Positions 8,836 through 17,629 of a stretch of DNA of 64,000 bases are shown one piece after another. Origin of the DNA: JBBSBL01 sp963735885 (GTDB lineage Bacteria > Actinomycetota > Thermoleophilia > Solirubrobacterales > Solirubrobacteraceae); contig CAVTMP010000010.1 in the NCBI GenBank assembly GCA_963735885.1, positions 124,001 through 188,000 on the forward strand, written 5' to 3'. Under the pieces are notes generated by a model that saw only the letters and a list, made by a program, of their open reading frames with translations, searched no databases and was not told the origin of the DNA. Position 1 is the stretch's first letter. Each line of letters starts with the position of its first letter. Made by a program: the position numbers and the translations under genes.

Positions 8836-10298
8836 CAGAACCGCTCCGCCACGCCGGCGCGCTCGAGCGGATGCTCCCGGTAGGGGCCCGGCACCTCGCC
8901 GCACAGCCGCGGGGTCGGCATGAGCTTGCCGGGGTTCGCGAGCCCGTCGGGATCGAAGGCACAGCGCAGGCGCTGGAACGCCTCGAGGTCGGCCGCCGCG
9001 AACATCTTCGGCATGTGCCGCTTCTTGTCGACGCCGACGCCGTGCTCACCGGTGATCGAGCCGCCGTGCTCGAGGCACGCGTCGAGGATGGCCGAGGCCA
9101 GCACCTCGGCCCGCTCCGCCTCCCCCGCACGGCCGCCGTCGTAGCAGACGAGCGGGTGGAGGTTGCCGTCGCCGGCGTGGAAGACGTTGGCCACGCGGAG
9201 CCCGTACTCGTCGCTCAGCGCGGCGATCCGGTCGAGCACCTCGGAGAGGCGGGTGCGGGGCACGACCCCGTCCTGCACGTAGTAGTGCGGGCTGATTCGG
9301 CCCATGGCCGGGAAGGCGCCCTTGCGCACCTTCCACAGCAGCTCGCGCTCGCGCGCGTCGGCGGCCACCCGGACGCCCGTGCAGCCGTGGGCGTCGCAGA
9401 GCGCGCGGACCTGCCCCAGCCGCTCGGCGCACTCCTCGCCCGTCCCGTCGAGCTCGACGAGCAGCGCCGCGCCGGCGTCGAGCGGATAGCCGGCGCCGAC
9501 CATCGGCTCCGCGGCGGCGATCGCGAAGGCGTCCATGAGCTCGATCGCGCCGGGCACGACACCGGCGGCCACGATCGCCGAGACGGCCTCGGCCGCGGCG
9601 CGGGTGGAGGGGAAGAACGCGGCGACGGTCTCCACCGCCTCGGGCGCGGGGACCACGCGCAGCGTCAGGCGCGTCGCCACGCCGAGGGTGCCCTCGGACC
9701 CGACGAACGCGCCGAGCAGGTCGTAGCCCGGCATGTCGGGGTAGGGGCCGCCGAGCTCCGCGACGGTCCCGTCCGGCAGCACGACCTCCGCCGCGGCGAC
9801 GTAGTTCGTCGTGAACCCGTACTTGAAGCAGTGGGCGCCGCCCGAGTTCTCCGCGACGTTGCCGCCGATCGAGCAGACCACCTGGCTCGAGGGGTCCGGC
9901 GGGTAGAAGAGGTGCGGCGCGACGGCGCGGGAGACCGCGAGGTTGGTGACGCCCGGCTCGACGACGACCCGGCGGTTGTCGAGGTCGACCTCGAGGATCC
10001 GCCGCAGGCGGGAGAGCACGAGCAGGACGCCGGTCGCGACCGGGAGCGCGCCCCCCGACAGCCCGCTGCCCGCGCCCCGCGCGACCCACGGCACGCCGAG
10101 CGCGTGGCACAGGCGGACGACGGCGACGACCTCCGCGGCCGAGCCGGGGAGCACCGCGGCCGCCGGCGCGACGCGATAGCGCAGCAGCCCGTCGGACTCG
10201 TAGGCGCGCAGGTCGTGCGGATGGGCGACGACGTGCTCGGCGCCCGCGATCTCCCGCAGGCCGGAGACGAGGTCGCGCTGCGCGGCGGCGGCGGGCAC
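8835..10298 (-). CDS. glcD: Glycolate oxidase catalytic FAD subunit GlcD
   Basis: FAD-linked oxidase oxidising glycolate (and often D-lactate) to the 2-oxoacid. The N-terminal FAD_binding_4 domain includes VPWVARGAGSGLSGGALP and CSIGGNVAENSGG. The C-terminal FAD-oxidase_C domain includes NVFHAGDGNLHPLV and the metal/substrate motif SITGEHGVGVDKKRHM. Frame intact. I prefer GTG 10298 over the upstream GTG 10307, because a TACGGT box (10306-10311) sits exactly 7 nt before it, the leaderless spacing seen repeatedly in this window. First gene of the glcDEF operon, with TGATG overlap to glcE. Confidence 0.93.
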   Translation of the reverse strand: MPAAAAQRDLVSGLREIAGAEHVVAHPHDLRAYESDGLLRYRVAPAAAVLPGSAAEVVAVVRLCHALGVPWVARGAGSGLSGGALPVATGVLLVLSRLRRILEVDLDNRRVVVEPGVTNLAVSRAVAPHLFYPPDPSSQVVCSIGGNVAENSGGAHCFKYGFTTNYVAAAEVVLPDGTVAELGGPYPDMPGYDLLGAFVGSEGTLGVATRLTLRVVPAPEAVETVAAFFPSTRAAAEAVSAIVAAGVVPGAIELMDAFAIAAAEPMVGAGYPLDAGAALLVELDGTGEECAERLGQVRALCDAHGCTGVRVAADARERELLWKVRKGAFPAMGRISPHYYVQDGVVPRTRLSEVLDRIAALSDEYGLRVANVFHAGDGNLHPLVCYDGGRAGEAERAEVLASAILDACLEHGGSITGEHGVGVDKKRHMPKMFAAADLEAFQRLRCAFDPDGLANPGKLMPTPRLCGEVPGPYREHPLERAGVAERF

Positions 10299-10305
10299 GC
10301 GGCAC

Positions 10306-10311
10306 ACCGTA
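10306..10311 (-). promoter_or_regulatory. Putative leaderless -10 box (TACGGT) of glcD
   Basis: TACGGT on the minus strand, 7 nt before GTG 10298. This decides the glcD start and drives the glcDEF operon. Confidence 0.45.
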
Positions 10312-10335
10312 CGCGACCGGCGGGAGCGGACCCGC

Positions 10336-10722
10336 TCAGCGCGCGCCGCGGCGCGCCGGTCCGCTCCGCAGGTCCACCCGCACCGGCTGGCCGGAGCGGA
10401 TCCAGTAGCTGAGGTCCTCCGACGCCCCGGCGTCGTACTTCGCGAGCAGGAGCGCCCGCGCGCGCTCGACCTCCGCCCCGGGATCGAGCACGACGGCGTC
10501 GCCGCGGAGCGCGACCTCCCCGATCCGCACCGAGACGGCCGGCTCGCGCAGCACGTCGCGCACCCAGTCGGCCAGCGGCCCGGGCGCGGCCAGCGCGTAG
10601 AGGCGCCGGCCGCGGAGCCCGAACGGCAGCTCCACGATCCGCAGGCGCCCGGTCTCGCGATCGGTCGTGGTCAGGTGGCAGGCCGGCGCCTCACGCAGCC
10701 CGCCCTCCCCGCCGGCGCTCAG
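10336..10722 (-). CDS. Nitroreductase/quinone-reductase family (F420-type) protein, start uncertain
   Basis: Small flavin/F420-type split-barrel protein. ACHLTTTDRETGRLRIVEL, RLYALAAPGPLADWVRDVL and EPAVSVRIG follow the pattern of deazaflavin-dependent nitroreductase/quinone-reductase-like proteins of actinobacteria. The frame is clear up to about 10690, but there is no ATG, GTG or TTG at a sensible place. The upstream reading merges with the last Fn3 repeat of the sugar dehydrogenase because of a frameshift there. The start may lie at a lost base near the overlapping TGA (10719-10721). Role inferred from family pattern only; F420 versus FMN use is unknown. Confidence 0.6.
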   Translation of the reverse strand: MSAGGEGGLREAPACHLTTTDRETGRLRIVELPFGLRGRRLYALAAPGPLADWVRDVLREPAVSVRIGEVALRGDAVVLDPGAEVERARALLLAKYDAGASEDLSYWIRSGQPVRVDLRSGPARRGAR

Positions 10723-13622
10723 GGCGTCGTCACGTCGGCCGGCCCGGCGGCGGTGCTGCGTGCGTCCGGTGAGGTCCCAGGACCGCACGTAATAGCGATA
10801 GTCGGTGCCCGGGGCAACCGTCGCGTCGGTGTAGCTCGTCGCCGTTCCCTGCCACGAGATGAGCCGCCCGGTCTGGCCGCCTCCGTCCCGGTAGACGAGG
10901 TACCCGAAGGCCAGCGGATCGGGACTCGCCGTCCAGTCCACCCGACGGAGGTCGGACCGATCGCGGCCGCCGCCGGAGCCGAGGGCGGCCCGAGCGGCGC
11001 CTTCGGCGTCGTCACCGCGAGCGGCGCGCCGGCCACGCTCTGGCGGCCGAGGAGGTCCCAGGTCTTCACCGTGTAGGTGTAGGCCGTGTTCGCCGCGACG
11101 GTCGTGTCGGTGAAGCTCGTCACCCCGCCCTGCCAGGACACGAGCCGGTTCGTCTGCCCGCCGCCGTCGCGGTAGACGAGGTAGCCGGCCGCCAGCGGAT
11201 CGGGGCTCGGCGCCCAGGACAGGCCCGACCGAGTTCCAGGCCACCGTCCCGCTCGCCGGCGGGCCCAGGCGGGTCCAGCGGCACGGCCGGGCTCGACACC
11301 GTGGCCGGCGGCCCGAGCCCGCCGTTGGAGTAGGACGCCTTGACGGTGTAGGTGTACGCGACCCCGCGCGAGGCGGTCGTGTCCACGAACCCGGCGGTCT
11401 TGCCCTGCCACGAGACGAGCTGGTTCGTCTGCCCGCCGCCGGTCCGGTAGACCATGTAGCCGTCGAAGGCCATCTCGCGGTTGAGGTTCCAGCCGAGCGA
11501 CACGCCGTTCGACACCCGCGTCGCGGTGAGCCCGGTGGGCGCCGACGGATCGCTCGGGTAGAGCGCGACCGTCTTCGTGTCGCTCAGCCCGCCGGGGTCG
11601 GTCACCGTCAGCTGGAGCTCGAGGTGCGCGGCGTACTCGTGGTCGATGGTCGGGAACGTCCCGCCCCGCGTGCCGGTGAAGGTCTGCAGGAAGTGGGTGT
11701 GGCACAGGGTCGGGTCGATCGGCGAGCAGTGGCGCAGGATGAGCGACCACGTGAAGGCGGAGTCCGGCAGGTTGGCCGTCTCGGCGTCGACGGCGCTGCC
11801 GGAGAAGGAGATCTGGTCGCCCACGAGCCAGCGCAGCGACGCCGCCGGACTGTCGATCGTCGCGACCGGCGCGGTGTTGCCGACCTGGATCTCCTGCTGC
11901 GCCGTCCCCGTGGCGCCGAGCTGGTCGGTGACGCGCAGGCGCACGGTGTAGGTCCCGGCGCTCGGGTAGGTCCGCGACGGGGTCGCGGAGGTCGAGTCGC
12001 CGTAGGTCCCGTCGCCGTCCAGGTCCCACGAGTAGGTCAGCACGTCGGCGGGGTCCGGGTCGCGTCGACCCGCGGCCGTCGAAGTTGACCGTCATCCCGG
12101 GCGGCCCGGTGGTCCGATCCGACTGGATCACCGCGGTCGGCGGCTGGTTCCCCGAGGTGTACCGCGCCCGATGGATCTTCCCGTCGACGATGTCGGCCCA
12201 CCACAGGTCGCCGCCCGGACCGGTCACGAGCTTGACCGGGAACACGCTGCCGGCGAACCGCGCGAGGTTGTTGGGATCGGGCAGGCCGTTGGCGCCCTTC
12301 CGCATCACCCAGATGCACTGGCGCGTGTAGTCCGCCCAGAAGAGCCCGCCGTCGTAGGAGGACGGATAGGGCCCGCCGGCGCTCGGCGCGAACGCCACGC
12401 CGGAGATCGACTGGCCGCCGCCCTGGCACTGGTCGCCGGGGACCACGCGGTTGTACACGTACTGCGCGTAGTACGGCTTCACGTCGGTCCCGGCGGCGTA
12501 CAGGCTGTCGCACAGCCCGGGATGGAGCGGCTGCCACGTCGTCTGCGGCTCGTTGCCCTCCCAGCACGGCCAGCCGAAGTTCGGCGCCGTGGCGCCGGTC
12601 GGGTTCTGGATCCGGTTGATCTCGTCCGCCGTGTCCCAGCCGACGTCGCCGCTGAAGATCTCGCTCGTGCCCGGCCGGAAGGTGAAGCGGAAGGGGTTGC
12701 GCAGGCCGTAGGCGACGATCCGCTTCGCGTTCGCGTCGGCGCCGGGGGTGGTGAAGAAGGGGTTGCCGGCGACCGCGGCGCCGGTGTCGGGATCCACCCG
12801 GATGATCGAGCCGTCCAGGCTCGTGGGGTCTCCGAGCGTGCGCACGTCCTGCGAGCGGAAGGCGCCGCCCTCGGCGCTCGGCAGGCTCATCGGCCCGCCC
12901 ACGCCGCCCGGCGGGTCGCCGCACGGGTTGACCTGCGGGGACCCGAACTGGCCGTAGTCGGCCGGCCGGTTGTAGCTCGCCCCCTCGCCGCCGCTGGCGT
13001 AGAGCATCCCGTCGGGGCCGAACTGGAGGTCGCCGATCGAGTGGCTCGGGAACTGCTGGCACCAGTCGTTGATCAGCACCTGCTCGCCCGTCGACTGGTT
13101 GCCCGAGAGCGTGAGGCGCGCCAGGCGGCCGCTCACCACGCAGCCGTTGTCGTTCGCCCCGGGCGGGTCCGGGCAGCCGTCGTCGTCGCTGTTCGGGCTG
13201 CCCCAGGTCGGCGCGGAGCCACCGACCGGCGCGTCGTAGGTGTAGAGCACGTAGAGGTAGGGGCGGGTCGGGAACTGCGGATCCAGCGCCATGCCGAGCA
13301 GCCCGCGGTCCCCGAAGCTGTGCGTCGCCGTCCGCAGGTCGGCGACGACGTCCGGCGTCGTGTCGCTGGCCGAGTCGAAGACCTTCACGACGCCGCGCTT
13401 CTCGGCGACGAAGACGCGGCCGTCGGGCGCGAAGGCGAAGTTCACCGGCTGGTTGAGCCCCGAGAAGACCGCCACGTCCTGGAAGCCCGAGGGGAGCACG
13501 GAGGCCCCGGCGCCGGGCGCGCCGACCGCGGCCACGAGGAGCGTCGCGGCGAGCACGGCGAGATGGCGGAGTGGGCGGGTCGAGAGCATGCGGACGCGGG
13601 CCGCGCGGCGCTCAGGGCCCAC
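10719..13622 (-). CDS. Secreted PQQ-type glucose/sorbosone dehydrogenase with PKD and Fn3 repeats (apparent frameshifts)
   Basis: Extracellular quinoprotein sugar dehydrogenase (GSDH/sorbosone family) with a six-bladed propeller. It has a signal peptide (LAVLAATLLVAAVGAPG), then GLNQPVNFAFAPDGRVFVAEK, GDRGLLGMALDPQF, HSIGDLQFGPDGMLYAS, AYGLRNPFRFTFRPG and SISGVAFAP, all typical of the family. A PKD domain (TYSWDLDGDGTYGDS) follows, then three similar Fn3 modules that each contain GYxVYRxGGGQT and SWQG. GTG 13622 has TAGGTT 8 nt upstream; ATG 13589 is the alternative. Frame changes lie near 12065, 11275, 11220, 10945 and 10755. The appended PKD/Fn3 tail suggests attachment to polysaccharide or cell surface. 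Confidence 0.82.
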   Translation of the reverse strand: MGPERRAARVRMLSTRPLRHLAVLAATLLVAAVGAPGAGASVLPSGFQDVAVFSGLNQPVNFAFAPDGRVFVAEKRGVVKVFDSASDTTPDVVADLRTATHSFGDRGLLGMALDPQFPTRPYLYVLYTYDAPVGGSAPTWGSPNSDDDGCPDPPGANDNGCVVSGRLARLTLSGNQSTGEQVLINDWCQQFPSHSIGDLQFGPDGMLYASGGEGASYNRPADYGQFGSPQVNPCGDPPGGVGGPMSLPSAEGGAFRSQDVRTLGDPTSLDGSIIRVDPDTGAAVAGNPFFTTPGADANAKRIVAYGLRNPFRFTFRPGTSEIFSGDVGWDTADEINRIQNPTGATAPNFGWPCWEGNEPQTTWQPLHPGLCDSLYAAGTDVKPYYAQYVYNRVVPGDQCQGGGQSISGVAFAPSAGGPYPSSYDGGLFWADYTRQCIWVMRKGANGLPDPNNLARFAGSVFPVKLVTGPGGDLWWADIVDGKIHRARYTSGNQPPTAVIQSDRTTGPPGMTVNFDGRGSTRPGPRRRADLLVGPGRRRDLRRLDLRDPVADLPERRDLHRAPARHRPARRHGDGAAGDPGRQHRAGRDDRQSGGVAALARGRPDLLLRQRRRRRDGQPAGLRLHVVAHPAPLLADRPDPVPHPLPADLHRHAGRDVPDHRPRVRRAPRAPADGDRPRRAERHEDGRALPERSVGAHRAHRDAGVERRVARLEPQPRDGLRRLHGLPDRRRADEPARLVAGQDRRVRGHDRLARGRVHLHRQGVLLQRRARAAGHGVEPGRAAGPAWARRRAGRWPGTRSGLSWAPSPDPLAAGYLVYRDGGGQTNRLVSWQGGVTSFTDTTVAANTAYTYTVKTWDLLGRQSVAGAPLAVTTPKAPLGPPSAPAAAAIGPTSVGWTGRRVPIRWPSGTSSTGTEAARPGGSSRGRERRRATPTRRLPRAPTIAITCGPGTSPDARSTAAGPADVTTP
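10750..11520 (-). repeat. Three tandem, highly similar Fn3-module repeats
   Basis: Within the sugar dehydrogenase, about 11340-11520, 11030-11230 and 10755-10940 encode modules with the shared core VYRxGGGQTxxLxSWQG. The latter two also share SPDPLA and WDL-GR. Similarity is visible at DNA level, suggesting recent duplication; most frame changes of this gene fall between or in these repeats. Confidence 0.7.
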
Positions 13623-13630
13623 GGAACCCG

Positions 13631-13636
13631 AACCTA
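13631..13636 (-). promoter_or_regulatory. Putative leaderless -10 box (TAGGTT) of the sugar dehydrogenase
   Basis: TAGGTT on the minus strand, 8 nt before GTG 13622. Confidence 0.4.
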
Positions 13637-13738
13637 CCGGTGCCCCGGCATTCCTCCCACGCCCTCATACCGGCCCCATACGTCCGCCGGCGCCGGCGCC
13701 GAGTCGCGGCGCTCGAGGCCCCCGCCCGGCCGGCCGCA

Positions 13739-14404
13739 TCAGGCCTCGACGAGGCCCTTGACGCCGAGGTAGGTGAAGTAGACGCCGACCAGCAGCGTGA
13801 TCACCGCGAGCACGGCCGGCGCCCACGCGAAGATGCGATCGCGCAGGCGGCCGAGGGCCGGCTCGATGCGCTCGCCGGCGACGACCCGCGCGACGAGGAT
13901 CGCGACGAGCGGCGCGATGTAGCAGAGGTTGAAGACCACCATGAGCGTCGCCGACACCGCCGTGCCCGGGTCCTCCTTGACGATCGCCGCGATCACCGCG
14001 AAGTACGGGAAGGCGGTCGGCAGGTCCACCGCCGTCATGCCCGCGCCGAGCGCGAGCATCGAGCCGGGGTGCAGGGCCTTCTCCGGGATCTCGCGCTGGG
14101 TGACCCGGTGCCGGTGGCGCCACCCGATCCCGGCGACCACGAACGCTCCCAGGCCGATGACCAGCCCGATGACGGCGTTCAGCGTGTCGGAGAGGCCCTC
14201 GGTCGCGGTGCGCAGGAGGAAGGCCGGCCCGAAGAGCAGCAGCAGACCGCCCCCGAGGTAGAGCAGGAAGATCCCGGTGATGTACCCGGCGAGCCGCCAC
14301 GCGGGGCGCTCGGTGGTGGCGATGAAGATCCCCACCGCGATCGTGATGGGGTTCAGCGAGTCGGCGAGTCCGAGGCCGACGACCAGCGGGAGCAGATGGC
14401 TCAT
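13739..14404 (-). CDS. GAP/Sap-family six-helix membrane protein
   Basis: Integral membrane protein (221 aa) of the GAP (Sap, sulfolipid-1-addressing protein-like) family in the LysE superfamily. The N-terminus GLADSLNPITIAVGIFIATT has the family's conserved start, and about six hydrophobic helices follow (for example LYLGGGLLLLFGPAFLL, AVIGLVIGLGAFVVAG and VLAVITLLVGVYFTYLG). In mycobacteria relatives help surface glycolipids reach the envelope; the cargo here is unknown. It begins 19 bp after the HerA-like gene and is likely co-transcribed with it. Frame intact. Confidence 0.8.
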   Translation of the reverse strand: MSHLLPLVVGLGLADSLNPITIAVGIFIATTERPAWRLAGYITGIFLLYLGGGLLLLFGPAFLLRTATEGLSDTLNAVIGLVIGLGAFVVAGIGWRHRHRVTQREIPEKALHPGSMLALGAGMTAVDLPTAFPYFAVIAAIVKEDPGTAVSATLMVVFNLCYIAPLVAILVARVVAGERIEPALGRLRDRIFAWAPAVLAVITLLVGVYFTYLGVKGLVEA

Positions 14405-14423
14405 GCCAGGGGCCGGCCGGCCG

Positions 14424-15986
14424 TCACAGCGACTTCTTCAGCAGGCCGAAGATCCCGCGCACGACCTCGCGCTGCATCGCCTTGCCCTGGCGGCTGCCGA
14501 GGAACGAGCCGATCGCCTCCGCCCCGCCGCCCAGCGCGGAGGCGGCCTCCTTCGCCTCATCCGTGGAGCCCTTCGCCTCGCCCTCGGCCCCGGCGGGCTG
14601 CCCGGCCTCGCCGCCGTCCGCCGCCCGGCGCCGCGCCGGCCGGCGCCGCCAGCCGCCCGGCGAGCATCTCGCGCGCGCTCTGGGCGTCGACCCGCTCGCC
14701 GTAGGTCGCCCACAGCGGCGAGGCCTTCGCCGCGCCCTCGACGTCGTCGGCCGGCCCCATGCGGGAGGCGGGGGCGACGATGCGCGTGTGCACGACCGGC
14801 GTGGGCACGCCCGACTCGGAGAGGATGGTGACCGCGGCCTCGCCGATGCCCATGCCCGTGAGGAGCGCGCCGAGGTCGTAGAACTCCGAGGCGGGGAAGG
14901 TCTTGACCGTCGCGCGCAGCGCCTTCTCGTCGTCGGGCGTGAAGGCCCGCAGCGCGTGCTGGACCCGGTTGCCGAGCTGGCCGAGCACGTCGCCCGGGAC
15001 GTCCTTCGGCGTCTGGGTGACGAAGAACACGCCGACGCCCTTGGAGCGGATGAGCCGCACCGTCTGGGTCACCGACTCGAGGAACGCCTTCGTCGCGTCC
15101 GCGAACAGCAGGTGCGCCTCGTCGAAGAAGAACGCGAGCTTCGGCTTGTCGAGGTCGCCGGCCTCGGGGAGCTCCTCGAAGAGCTCGGCCAGCAGCCACA
15201 TGAGCGCGGTCGAGAAGAGGGCCGGCTTGTCCTGGACGGCCGGCAGCTCGAGGCACGAGATGATCCCCCGGCCGTCCGGCGCGGTGCGCATGAGGTCGGC
15301 GATCTTCAGCTGCGGCTCGCCGAAGAACTCGTTGCCGCCGCCGCCCTCCAGCCCGACGAGCGCGCGGAGCAGGACGCCGACGGTCTGCGAGGAGAGCCCG
15401 CCGATGCCCTCGAGCTCCGGCCCGCCGGCCTCGGAGTCGAGGAAGGCGAGCAGGGCGCGGAGGTCGGAGAGGTCGAGCAGCGGGAGCGCCTTCTCGTCGG
15501 CGTAGTGGAAGACGAGGCCGAGGCTCTGCTCCTGGGTCTCGTTGGCGCCGAGCACCTTGGCCATGAGCTGCGGCCCGAAGTCCGACACCGTGGCGCGCAC
15601 CGGGACGCCCGGCCCGATCCCGCCGAGCGAGAGGAACTCCACGGGGAACCCGGTCGGCGCGAACGGCACGCCGAGGTCGGCCGCGCGCTTCTCCGCCGGG
15701 CCGCCGGCCTGCGCCCGGGCCGGCGAGGCCCGAGACGTCGCCCTTCACGTCGGCGACGAACACCGGGACGCCCGCGGCGGAGAGCTGCTCGGCCATGGCC
15801 TGGAGCGTCTTCGTCTTGCCGGTGCCGGTCGCGCCGGCGACGAGCCCGTGGCGGTTGACCATGGCCAGCGGCAGCTTCACCACGCGCCTCCGGCACCACC
15901 GCGCCGTCGTGGACGCCGCGGCCGAGGTCGATCGCCGCGCCCTCGGTCGCGTAGGCCTGTGCGATCGTCGCTCCGAACTCCGCCAT
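14424..15986 (-). CDS. HerA-like (DUF853) FtsK-superfamily ATPase, apparent frameshifts
   Basis: Bacterial HerA-like helicase/ATPase of the DUF853 type, about 520 aa. Walker A is GATGTGKTKTL, Walker B AFFFDEAHLLF, with GVFFVTQTPKDVPGDVL (sensor region) and NRVQHALRAFTPDDEKALR. The family's C-terminal tail is visible: SFLGSRQGKAMQREVVRGIF, ending LLKKSL at the TGA 14424-14426. Frame changes near 15895, 15705 and 14625 divide it, yet each side matches the family. These ATPases move DNA or remodel nucleoprotein; the physiological role of this stand-alone form is not settled. Divergent from the cyclase gene at 16088. Confidence 0.85.
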
Positions 15987-16087
15987 CCGCGTCGGTCCCC
16001 CTCGCTCGACTCCAGGTCGCGGCCGGACGCTAGATGATCGCCCGCGCGCTCGCGCCTCGCGAGGCGGCGCGTGCGATGATCGGCCGC

Positions 16088-17593
16088 GTGCCACCGCGGA
16101 CCCGCTACGCGCGCAACGGCGAGGTGAACGTCGCCTACCAGGTCGTCGGCGACGGGCCGATCGACCTGCTGTTCGTGCCGGGCTTCGTCTCGAACCTCGA
16201 CGCCGCCTGGGCGGTCCCCCAGATCGGTGCGATGTTCCGCTCGCTCGCGCGCTTCTCCCGCCTGATCATCCACGACAAGCGCGGCACGGGACTCTCCGAC
16301 CCCGTCGTCGGGGTGGCCACGCTCGAGCAGCGGATGGAGGACATCCACGCGGTGCTCGACGCGGTGGGCTCGGAGCGGGCCGCGCTGTTCGGGATCTCCG
16401 AGGGCGGGCCGGCGAGCCTGCTGTTCGCGGCGACCTATCCGCAGCGGACGGCGGCGCTGGTGATCTACGGCTCGTTCGCGCGCGGGACGCCGGGCGAGGA
16501 CGAGCAGGATCGCGGGTCGCTCGGCGACGACGCGCTGGGGAAGCTCACCGACATCGTCTCGAACCACTGGGGCGACGGCCGCACCCTCGATCTCTTCACC
16601 CCGAGCCTCGCCGCTCGCGGTGAGCGGGAGCGGGAGTCGCGCGCGCTCTTCGAGCGGGCGTCCGCGAGCCCGGCGCTGGCCGCCGCGGTCCTCCAGGCGG
16701 TGCGCGAGGTCGACGTCACCGAGGCGCTCGGCGCGGTGCGGGTGCCGACGCTCGTCCTGCACCGCACGGGGGACGTCATCCCGATCGACGGCGGCCGCTA
16801 CATCGCCGAGCGCGTCGCCGGCGCGCGGATGATCGAGCTGGCCGGCGACGACCATGCGCCGTGGTTCGACGGCGAGCAGATCGTCCGCGAGATCGAGCGC
16901 TTCCTCACCGGGACCGGCGAGGCGCCGACCCCCGACCGCCTGCTCGCCACCGTGCTCTTCACCGACATCGTCGACTCGACCCGGATGGCGGGCGAGCTCG
17001 GCGACGCGCGCTGGCGGGAGGTCCTCGCCGCGCACGACGCCATCGTGCGCGACCACCTCGGCGCCTACGGCGGTCGCGAGGTCAAGCACACCGGCGACGG
17101 GTTCCTCGCCACCTTCGACGGACCGGCCCGGGCCGTCCGCTGCGCCTGCGCGGCGCGCGACGAGGTCGCCGAGCGCACCGACCTCGCGATCCGCGCCGGC
17201 CTCCACACCGGCGAGTGCGAGGTCGTGGGCGAGGACGTCGCGGGGATGGCGATCCACATCGGCGCGCGCGTGGCGGCGGAGGCGGGCCCGGGCGAGGTGC
17301 TCGTCTCCGGGACCGTGCGCGACCTCGTCGTCGGCTCGGAGATCGCCTTCGAGGACCGCGGCAGCCGCCCGCTGAAGGGCGTGCCGGGGGAGTGGCGGCT
17401 GCTGCGCGTGCGCGACAGCGCCGAGGACTCGAAGGTCGGGACGCCGACCGAGCCCGAGCCGGTCGGCGCGCGCGAGCGCGCGTTCCTCGCCACCGCCCGC
17501 CGGGCGCCGTGGCTCGCGCAGCTCCCCTACCGGCGCGAGCTGCGCCAGCGGCGGCGCGAGGCGGCGCGCGCGGGCGCGGCCGGCCGGGCCTGA
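16088..17593 (+). CDS. Alpha/beta-hydrolase fused to class III adenylate/guanylate cyclase
   Basis: Two-domain signalling enzyme resembling mycobacterial Rv1900c (LipJ). The N-terminal alpha/beta hydrolase has the nucleophile elbow GISEGG, a preceding HDKRGTGLSD segment and a candidate catalytic His in AGDDHAPW. The C-terminal class III cyclase domain has the first metal Asp in VLFTDIVDSTRM, the second in VKHTGDGFLATF, and GMAIHIGARVAAEAGPGE with the conserved dimer-interface pattern. It has no membrane helix, so it is probably cytosolic and dimeric. GTG 16088 is chosen because GATGAT lies 7 nt before it; ATGs at 16034 and 16076 are alternatives. cAMP production is likely from family, but nucleotide choice and any hydrolase activity are untested. 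Confidence 0.88.
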   Translation: MPPRTRYARNGEVNVAYQVVGDGPIDLLFVPGFVSNLDAAWAVPQIGAMFRSLARFSRLIIHDKRGTGLSDPVVGVATLEQRMEDIHAVLDAVGSERAALFGISEGGPASLLFAATYPQRTAALVIYGSFARGTPGEDEQDRGSLGDDALGKLTDIVSNHWGDGRTLDLFTPSLAARGERERESRALFERASASPALAAAVLQAVREVDVTEALGAVRVPTLVLHRTGDVIPIDGGRYIAERVAGARMIELAGDDHAPWFDGEQIVREIERFLTGTGEAPTPDRLLATVLFTDIVDSTRMAGELGDARWREVLAAHDAIVRDHLGAYGGREVKHTGDGFLATFDGPARAVRCACAARDEVAERTDLAIRAGLHTGECEVVGEDVAGMAIHIGARVAAEAGPGEVLVSGTVRDLVVGSEIAFEDRGSRPLKGVPGEWRLLRVRDSAEDSKVGTPTEPEPVGARERAFLATARRAPWLAQLPYRRELRQRRREAARAGAAGRA

Positions 17594-17629
17594 GCGTCGG
17601 CCGCCGTCGCCTGGGCCGCGGCGCGGGTG

